Below, in pieces: positions 56,401 through 64,000 of a DNA stretch of 64,000 nt (the stretch's first letter is position 1; each line of letters opens with the position of its first letter). Position numbers and translations under genes: made by a program. Source of the DNA: Pelecanus crispus. Taxonomy: Eukaryota; Chordata; Aves; Pelecaniformes; Pelecanidae. Where the stretch lies: positions 10,195,897-10,259,896 of the forward strand of contig NC_134652.1 of assembly GCF_030463565.1 (NCBI RefSeq). Reading direction: 5' to 3'. A model generated the notes under the pieces. The model saw only the letters and a program-made list of their open reading frames with translations. It did not search any database and was not told the DNA's origin.

Positions 56401-58590
56401 TTACTCTTCTACTGGGCCAAGTAGAAGATACTTAAAAGTACCAGTCAGCTGCTTTAATTAATTACCACCTCTTCTCATCTCGGAGACCTGGCTTGCAACA
56501 AAAGGTATCTCCAGCTCATTTTTCAAACTGTCCCCCTTTTATTTAATGGTAAGGGAGAAAGCAGAAAAGATTATGCTGCTTATTGATTAAAGCACATTCT
56601 TAGCAAGCCAAGCAACCCCCATCACTGTAGTTCTCTATGGTTCCCTCCAGCGCTGCTCTGCCTGCTGAGGAGCCCGCTGTGAGGAGCTCGTCTGACATGT
56701 AAATGTAGGGAGCGAAGAGAGGAGGCCAGTTTTGCTGGCCCCTCTTTCAGTCTCCCTCAGCTTGTTTTCCAGAAGTAAATTTTACTTTTTTCTTCTTGCC
56801 CAAGTTTGGAGGCAGTGGGCCACCTCTATTGGGAACTCCAGGTGTCCCCTCTGCCTGGCCATAGGCACTGCCCCGACTGAGGGCAGCTAGCAGTGGGAGG
56901 AGGAAGATGATGCAGAAACATTTAACTTCTCCTTAAACATCACAAATTTCAGTCTAAAACTTCTGACAACTCTTTTCTCTAAGTGATAAACGTTTAAATT
57001 TCTGTAAGATACTCTGCAAAACCAGCTTGTTTATTCAACCCCCCTGGTTCTGCAGCGAGGAACAGTTTTGACAGGCTCTTCTCCCCCATGCAATAAGGGC
57101 TCCCGTACATAAAGTGACCTTAATCTTGCAGCCCTGCTCACATGGGGTACTGTCAAAACCAACATACTGCAGATCAGGTCCCGTACGACCCACCAGCTAT
57201 GGAATAAGAGACATTTTCCTGACCCAAGAGCTTGTGCTAAATTTGTTGTGTAATTTGTTTTGACAGAAGCGCTCATACTACTGACTTTGCCTGTGACTAG
57301 AACAGTGGGAATGTTTCCATGAATGCCTCCTCTTTTTTATCCTTTGCTGGATGCCACATGCAAGACCACCCAAGGGAGCCAGAGCCTGCCTCACCATCGC
57401 AAGCGCTCAGCACTTGCTCGCAGCAGCGGGCAGCTAGTGTGGGTGCTGGGAAGAAATGCTTTGTGCAGCAACTGAGAAAAGGGGTACAGAGATCTGTGGG
57501 AACTTGGTGCCTTAGGACAAACAAATGGCAGCATAAGAAAATAAATATGCAAACAATATAATTGAGGTTACAAAAGAATGCAGATAACTTGGTCACATAC
57601 CCTGGTGGGAACTACGAATTCAAGGCTATGGGTTCCGGTGCGGTTACCGTAACTGTCCCCTGCCACCCCTGCCCCGAGCTGTGCAAATCTGCCCTGCATT
57701 GCCTCGCACCAGCCCAAAACATCCACACCTGAGGCGGATCAACAACTGATCTCCCTGCACCACGAGCAGGTGTGGATGGTTCCCAAAGAACGAGGTGGGA
57801 GAGGATCACAATCCCTGCACCCTTGCAGCAGGTGGCTTTCTTGTGCATATTAGCAAGACAACATCTCTCTGCTTTATTCCTTAGATGTACCACCATGCCA
57901 CACAGATGCCTCTGTCCAAAAGCTTCCCAGAGGGAAGTTATATGTGGGACGTTATCTGCTGGTGATGCTTCACCTTCACTATGCAAAATTAACAAACAAA
58001 ATAGAAGTCAACTTAGTAGAAGCCCCCAGGAAGTCATTTTCACAATTTCCAGGTCACATTTTGATGTCTGTTTGCATCTTGCCAGATAACCTGGAAACAG
58101 GGTCCTGCTGCCTCCCTGTTTCTTTTCCACTCCAGGCCATTGGGGAAGCATCTTCATCCCTCTTTAACATACATGGAAACCAAGATACAGAGAGACAGTG
58201 ACTTGCTCAGAGATGCATGAATTTGTAGCACAACTGGGAAACAGACAGGGAGTCCTGCTCTAGCCATTAGACCACGTCAGGAAAAGCCGCTGTTGCCATG
58301 TACTCAAAGACAGGAGCTACTCTAATTTCTTTAATGAACTCCAAGTGTCTGGGTCAGATATCATTCGGTTCTTGCTTGATCAAGACTTGATCAAGTTGTC
58401 TTTGTCTTCTGCAGAAAGGTTTTCACTAAGGATGAGACACGACATGTCTGAAAGCCTGCCCTGGCAAGTTCAGCGCTCTCCCCTGGCTGCACCCCAAAAG
58501 TGCCAGAAACAAGTCAATTAAAGCATTACAGCATGGGCTAGGTCTGGTTTCCTGGGCGGTGGGCTTTTTGTTATTATAGCAACCAAATGC
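53402..58590 (-). other. VWA2 upstream region / presumed first intron
   Basis: A strong acceptor at 53402 marks the end of a 5' UTR intron. The region has a GC-rich tract at about 53690-53960 and otherwise ordinary non-coding sequence. I see no CR1, LTR, RNA gene or convincing coding exon. Confidence 0.45.
53690..53960. promoter_or_regulatory. GC-rich tract with G-quadruplex motif upstream of VWA2
   Basis: C-rich on the plus strand (TCCCCTCCCCTCCCCTCC at 53694-53711, then C6 at 53715-53720), so the VWA2-sense strand has four G-tracts of four or more. Several CpG follow to about 53960. It lies 0.3-0.6 kb upstream of the coding exon and is a possible alternative promoter. Confidence 0.35.
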
Positions 58591-58599
58591 CCTTTACTG

Positions 58600-59170
58600 A
58601 GTACAGGAGCAAAGCCGACGCTCTCAGGGGCAGCCCGCAACGGGACCAGAGGCAAAACACGCAGCGGCCGGGGCTCGACCTGCCCCGTTGCCAGGGCTTC
58701 TCCCGACCCGGGACGGGACCTCGGCTGGGCAACGGGGCTTTTGGGCGCCCTCCACCGCCACCTCCCCGGTCCCGGCTGGCACACGGGCCCCGGGACGCCC
58801 GCCGCAGGACCGCCGGCCCGCCGCACCCCGCCGAAGGGCCGGGGAGGCTCCACCGCTCCCGAGGCCCAGCCCAGATGCTGAGAGCCCCCCGGCCCGGGGC
58901 ACTCGCCCGGGCGCCATCACCGGCTCCTCCCGCTCGGCGGCAGCGGCCGCCCCGGCCCGGCGTGAGCTGCCCCAGGCTCCGCACCCCGCGGCTGCCGGGC
59001 GGGGAGGCGGCGGCGGCGGCCGGAGGGGGAGCGGGGGCGGCCGGAGGCGGAGCGGGGGCCGGAGGGGGAGCGGCGGCGGCGGCCGGAGGGGGAGCGGCGG
59101 CGGCCCTCCCCGAGCCCCCCCCTCCCGCCGCGGGCCGCCCCCGCCGCACGGGAAGGCTCTTACCCCCAGC
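58600..59170. promoter_or_regulatory. CpG island, likely VWA2 promoter / exon 1 region
   Basis: Very GC-rich and dense in CpG, unlike everything else in the window. It lies about 5.2 kb upstream of the VWA2 start codon and 4.6 kb downstream of the next gene on the same strand, where a promoter for VWA2 would be expected. Open reading frames on both strands here are by-products of GC richness. Confidence 0.6.
58999..59112. repeat. GC minisatellite in CpG island
   Basis: An imperfect array of units like GGCCGGAGGGGGAGCGGCGG, 20-27 bases each and about four copies, ending near CCCTCCCCG. It has many G-tracts on the plus strand and so high G-quadruplex potential. Confidence 0.8.
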
Positions 59171-59799
59171 ACCTCTGCTTGCCCGCAGGGTCCCGAACCC
59201 CTCAGTCAGAGGTTTAAGATGTTATCGACTAAAGGAGGAGTGGAGAAAAAAAAAAAAAAAGAGAAAAGCGGTTTGAGTTGCATGTTACCTGTTCTCTGCA
59301 AGACTCTGTAGCGCTTGCACACCTGATGGGGCTGCGAGCAGCCTCCTCCACCCTTGCATTTATATGGCGTTCAGCTGCGACAGCCTCTCCTCCGCATCCA
59401 TCACACCCTCCCATTCACGACTAGGATTGGGAAAAAAAAACCAAACCCACGAACACGCCCATGGCTCTAGGTTCCATTTAAGAGTCACACTGTTCTATCC
59501 GCTCGCCCGAGAGACCAAGTACAGCTGAAAATGTCAGCAGCCCCGCAGCGCTCTCCCCGGAGCACAGCTAACCGGCCCGGCAGCGACGCAGAGCCGAAGT
59601 CAAACCGCAGACTGTGAGGTTCCTTTGCACCACCAGCAGCCATCAAGTAGCTTCATTTAGGAGTCAGCCTCTTTGGAGAATGTTTTCCCTAATGCTTGTT
59701 TTTCCACATTAAACCATTCTCCATCTGTGAGGGAAAGTACCATATTCACACCTACTGCACCTGGAGGTAGATTTAGGTGGCCCATTTTAAAAATTAGGG

Positions 59800-59923
59800 G
59801 GTTTTTGGCATTTTGTTTTGATTTTTGGTTTGCTGGTAGGGTTTTGTTTGGTTAGTTTTTTGGGTTTGTTTGGTTGGTCGGGTTTTTTGGTTTTTTTTGG
59901 TTTTTTTGTTTTTTTTTTTTTTT
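59800..59923. repeat. GT-rich / poly-T low-complexity tract
   Basis: GGTTTTTT-type runs grading into T15. It reads as AACC/A-rich on the minus strand. It looks like a decayed A-rich simple repeat; no element is recognised. Confidence 0.75.
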
Positions 59924-60300
59924 ACAACTGAAGATGCGCAACTGCAGGAGCAGTAAAGAACTCTACAAGTTCATGTCCTTTGAATAGTGTTAAATTCATA
60001 TATTAAATTGAATTCTTAATGAATTCTTAAATTCATATATTTTGGAGTTATAAGTAGCTACATTTTCTACGAATAAACTGGAATTTAAGTATGTAATAAT
60101 CTTATTCCCTAACAGAAGCTATACTAAAGTAGCAGATCCCATTCCTAAAGCAGCTTTCCTTATTCTGCTTTTTACTTTTCTCCAACAGGACGTGCGTGCC
60201 TACCATACTCACCCTGTAAACACTCCTTACTCATGAAAGCTGAGCAGTGCAAGAGCTCCACAGCAAGAGTAAGGGCACAAGATGAGCTGCACCACAGGAA

Positions 60301-60800
60301 TAGAATCACAGAATGCTTTGGGTTGGAAGGGCCCTTTAGAGCCCATCCAGCCCAACCCCTGCAGTGAGCAGGGACAGCTTTAACCAGCCCAGGGTGCTCA
60401 GAGCCCCGTCCAACCTGGCCTGGGATGTTTCCAGGGATGGGGCCTCCACCGCCTCTCTGGGCAACCTGTGCCAGTGCTTCACCACCCTCATTGTAAAAAA
60501 TTTCTTCCTTATGTCTGGTCTAAATCTATTCTTCTTCGTTTAAATCCATTATTCCTTGTCCTGTCACAACAGGCCTTGCTAAAAAGATTGCCCCCATCTT
60601 TCCTGTAGGCCCCCTTTAAGCACTGAAAGGCCGCAATAAGGTCCCCCCGCAGCCTTCTCTTCTCCAGGCTGAACAACCCCAACTCTCTCAGCCTGCCCTC
60701 GTAGCAGAGGTGCTCCAGCCCTCGGATCATTTTTGTGGCCTCCTCTGGACCCGCTCCAACAGGTCCATGTCCTTCTTGTGCTGAGGTGCATGCAGCACCT
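60301..60800 (-). repeat. CR1 LINE 3' fragment (-), about 500 bp
   Basis: The longest CR1 piece in the window, in reverse orientation: GAATCACAGAATGCTTTGGG, CCAGCCCAACCCCTGCAGTG, TTCCTTGTCCTGTCACAACA, CTCTTCTCCAGGCTGAACAA, GAGGTGCTCCAGCCCTCGGA. Right border approximate. It lies between the CpG island and the upstream gene. Confidence 0.94.
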
Positions 60801-61840
60801 GGACCTTGCTCAGCGTTCAGCTGTTCCCCTTCCTGCAAAGGTCTGACTCGGAGTGAAAGGAGAGGTAATCGGGCTAGATTCTAGCCCACCACACGCCCAC
60901 CACCGAAAAGCATCTCCCACAATAAAAGCCAAGGAAGAAAGCAGCACCAGAGCAATTAATTTTAGATACACTGGCACTACAGGATGGCCCAGCTTTGGAG
61001 AGAACATTTCTGTCTTACACGATAGGGTTACAACAACATAGCTGTTAAAAACCTGTAATTCTAAAACATTGAGAGGATCACTGTTACTGTACTTTCAGCC
61101 CTTCCCTACCACGTAAATTTGAGATTAGGGTACTAACTAATCCAAATCAATCCCTAGCTGTTATCTTGAATTTCCTTTTAGAGGGTAATGCAGTTCTCAG
61201 AAGGTTACAGTAACCTGGCTGGAGCTGCCAAACAGGGTCTGGCATAGCCAGGTGGGTGCCAAATCCCACACGGAAGTTCCCCCTGACCCGTCCCAAGGGT
61301 CGGCCGTACTGCAGGCAGAAGGGGCAGCCGACCACTGCGATGCAACGCCCTTGTAAATAAGAAAGCACCTTCAGAAAGAGTAAACATGTAACATATATTT
61401 AGGAGGGGAGAAGGTGTCAGACCCACTTGTAGTTAAGAGTTTGAAAGTAGACAGCAAGACCTCAAGAGTCCAAGCCTCAAGACAACACTGCCTTTCAAAA
61501 GCATTGCATCGCCTTAACCCAACAGGCTTAACCAGCATTAACATGTGCAAGTACTAGTAATCACGAAAGACTGTGCTACCTTGCACATCTCTTCCCACAC
61601 AAAACTAAACACAGGTCGGTAATTTTGTAATCTGCACAGGCAAAACACTCCCTTGTGTCTACCTCACAGTATGTACGGTTAGGAATGGAATGCAACACCA
61701 AGTGTAAATAAATAATATTATAATAATAAATAAATAATTTCCATCAAAGCCAATGAACAAAGTAAACTCTTTCTCCAACAGTAATTCATAAATGAAAATG
61801 ATATTTTAAGGATTAAAAAAACCTGTTGTTTTTCAGTGCT

Positions 61841-63782
61841 ATATAATTTTTATTAAATTTATACTACTTCCCTTTCAGAAGTGCTATGTTATTCTAGAGT
61901 TCCAGTTCATTTTTGTTTTTCTTCTCCAGAGTGGGTGGAGAGGAATTAATAAATTTTATTTACCAAAAGCATGGATGTTATAGTTTAAATGTGTTATTAT
62001 ATAATAACCTTTGTTCAACATAATCACACATGAAAATTTACTTTGAAAGTTAGATTCTATACTAGCATTTAGGTAACTGTAATCCATAGCTGATAGTTCA
62101 TCACTTCAAGAACAGATTTCAATTACAGATTAAAAGTAGCAGAGAAAAAACAAAGCACGAGGAACCCAAGGCTACGTCAAGAAGTCCAAGAGGTTTCCAC
62201 ATTTCTTGCTTCATTTATCCCTGCATCAATGTTTCCAAAGACTTCACCTGAAGTTAAGGAGTGAACTAAGTCTCTGACCCATATGAAGTCTCTTACTTCT
62301 CCTTTCCTTCCACTGTCTAGAAGGATTACTGCCAGATACTTTTGTGCTGCACCATACATACATCTCCAAGTGAACCACCAACCACTGCTTTCCAGGGGTT
62401 TTTGCCTGCGTAGAACAAGCAAAGATTCACTTTGCCTTTCTTCTGCTTAGGAAGTATAGACAAAGAGACTACTTTTGACTACTGCAGTCAAAGTCATCTT
62501 CTGAAATGCAATGACTAGTTGTTAGGAGAGGTGGTGTGTGGAAAAGTGAACAAAAGCATCAGTTGAGTTGCTTTGCATGTGGGCAAATGCTTGTGAAAGT
62601 CACGCTTATCCCAGAAGTCAGAGCACACTTGAGACGGCCACAGTCTTGGTTCAGAAATGGGAGCACAAAAAGAACTCTGGAAACTCAAGTGCAAGAGTTT
62701 GTCTAATTATTAGATATTGCAAGAATATGATGCAACAAAACCTAAGAGGCAGGAATAACAATCTGAGGCACTTTAAGTGTAATAAAACATTAAGTCAAAC
62801 AAAAATATTTCACTTGCACAACAAGTTTCATCTCAAGATCCTTCCTTCCCATTTGCACAAAGCCCAAACTTAAAATATATACCTCAAGTGGACAAAAAAA
62901 GCTGACCCTGTAGTTTCAATAAGCAAATGTCTACTGTGCTCCATGAACAATAATTTAGCATTCGTTAGTAACATCGCCACTGGATTAGTCAGAAATGACA
63001 ACTAGGTACCACCTACATTTTAGAGAAATACTGAAAATTTGTTAATAGTTTGGTTCAGTATTTTTATCATATCTCAGAATGGGACTTTTCTATTATGATG
63101 TGAAAAAACTTGATGGGGTAGAAATCCTGACAACATAGCTATAGACAAAACATCTCTAATACAATTTACTTCAAAACAATATTGACAGATGCATATTACA
63201 CAGCTTAAGTGTAAATAAAGAACTGTGCGCATCTAAGTGTTTACTGATTTTAGAGAGAACTACCTATATGCAGTCCAAGACAAGATTCAGCCTTTAATGA
63301 TACTGAAACCAAGTTTATGAAGAACAATTTTCAGTCTAACTTCAGACCGGAAATTAAGCTGAAAGAAGACTAATCAAGATAAGATACAGTTTTTCAAGTA
63401 AAATTAATGGTACCAAAGTTGAAGTCAGCTTTACGATTACAATAATTTCAAATTTAAGTTTGCAGAATAGAGTCACAATGCAATGGCCATTCCATAAAGT
63501 TATGTGCATTCAACAGCAAAAATAAAAGCAAAAATGCTTAGCAGCACACGGTGGTATGAAACAAAAACAGAACAGAAAATTTAGCTTGCAGCTTTGAAAT
63601 CCTTCAAGTTACATACTTATTTCACAGTAACAATCCAAGCATACAGATAAATACAGGTACTTAAACAGCAGACTTTCTACTAAGCAATTCTCATTTTTAA
63701 GCTGATGAATACACTTGCTCTTCCAAAAAAGGAACTGCAGCAACCTGGTATACATACAAATGAAACAGCACGTGTCAGAGAC
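61841..63782 (-). other. Presumed 3' UTR of the upstream minus-strand gene
   Basis: AT-rich non-coding sequence directly after the stop at 63783. On the minus strand AATAAA occurs at 61955-61960 and 61849-61854, reasonable poly(A) signals giving a UTR near 1.8-1.9 kb. No repeat element is recognised. Confidence 0.4.
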
Positions 63783-63875
63783 TCAGTGGTCCAACAGTTT
63801 TTTCATTTCAGTGAATCCATCTGGATTTTCATACTTGTTTAAAAGGAACAGTAGGATCTGTTCATGCTTTTTAAG
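63783..63875 (-). CDS. Last coding exon of upstream neighbour, probably TDRD1
   Basis: The acceptor TTCTTTCTGCTTATTCCACAG precedes an open phase-0 exon of 30 codons plus TGA: LKKHEQILLFLLNKYENPDG then FTEMKKLLDH. It is amphipathic, Leu/Lys-rich and ends in a typical helical tail. In human 10q25.3 TDRD1 lies immediately upstream of VWA2 on the same strand, so position and strand fit TDRD1, a Tudor-domain piRNA-pathway protein. The peptide alone does not prove it, so I leave the symbol empty. Confidence 0.55.
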   Translation of the reverse strand, partial: LKKHEQILLFLLNKYENPDGFTEMKKLLDH

Positions 63876-64000
63876 CTGTGGAATAAGCAGAAAGAATTAG
63901 AAATATATGATTTTTTTTTTTAAATTGCTGATTTCAGATTAGGGTAGATCCTAAAACTACAAACTCAGTGAAGTCCCATATTAGTTCAATGAATATATAG

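Larger units (their letters stand above)
59171..61840. other. Intergenic region between VWA2 and upstream gene
   Basis: It contains the GT-rich tract and the 500-bp CR1, and a 15-bp direct repeat TTAAATTCATATATT at 59990-60004 and 60027-60041. No gene is seen. Short frames inside the CR1 are repeat-derived. Confidence 0.5.

Noticed and set aside
58574-59311. Several long open frames on both strands rich in Pro, Gly, Ala and Arg
   Set aside because: These come from the GC-rich CpG island and its minisatellite, where stop codons are rare. All frames are open at once and none has gene-like features.
60509-60838. 109-codon minus-strand frame
   Set aside because: It lies almost wholly in the CR1 fragment 60301-60800; remnants of repeat sequence, not a host gene.

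Overview
The window is nuclear DNA of a vertebrate, most likely a bird. The coding content is split into short exons with GT/AG borders and AT-rich introns, as in vertebrates. The interspersed repeats are typically avian: CR1 3' ends closing in ATTCTATG-type repeats, and two copies of an ERVL-like LTR that is abundant in bird genomes. Repeat density is low. I cannot name the species. I see no bacterial, phage or CRISPR-like system, and no new multigene system; what is unusual here is fine gene structure and repeats.

Layout. Positions 1 to about 26130 (+ strand) hold the 3' part of AFAP1L2 (XB130), an intracellular adaptor with two PH domains. Sixteen coding exons can be phased without a break from 1875 to the TAG at 23704-23706 and give 746 complete codons. 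The N-terminal exons lie upstream of the window. A 3' UTR follows and ends near an AATAAA at 26104.

Positions 31681-53391 (- strand) hold the whole coding region of VWA2 (AMACO), a secreted basement-membrane protein with the order vWA1, Cys-rich region, EGF1, vWA2, vWA3, EGF2. I reconstruct 13 coding exons and 760 residues, from the ATG at 53389-53391 to a TGA at 31681-31683 in a very small last coding exon. AFAP1L2 and VWA2 are convergent, tail to tail, as in human 10q25.3.

Positions 53402-59200 are VWA2 upstream sequence. A strong splice acceptor just before the start codon shows that at least one non-coding 5' exon lies further upstream. A GC-rich tract with a G-quadruplex motif (about 53690-53960) and a CpG island with a GC minisatellite (about 58600-59170) are the promoter candidates. 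At the right edge (63783-63875, - strand) is the last coding exon of another gene. By conserved gene order it is probably TDRD1, with an AT-rich 3' UTR running left.

The three genes are not an operon and do not form a pathway: AFAP1L2 acts in cytoplasmic tyrosine-kinase/PI3K signalling, VWA2 acts in the extracellular matrix, and TDRD1 (if correct) acts in germline piRNA biology. They are linked by conserved vertebrate synteny. Observations most worth a second look are the six-residue terminal VWA2 exon, an in-frame 15-bp duplication in vWA3, loss of metal-site residues in vWA3, a 24-bp-stem hairpin in an AFAP1L2 intron, a duplicated branch-point-like module before the last AFAP1L2 exon, and two independent solo LTRs in one VWA2 intron.
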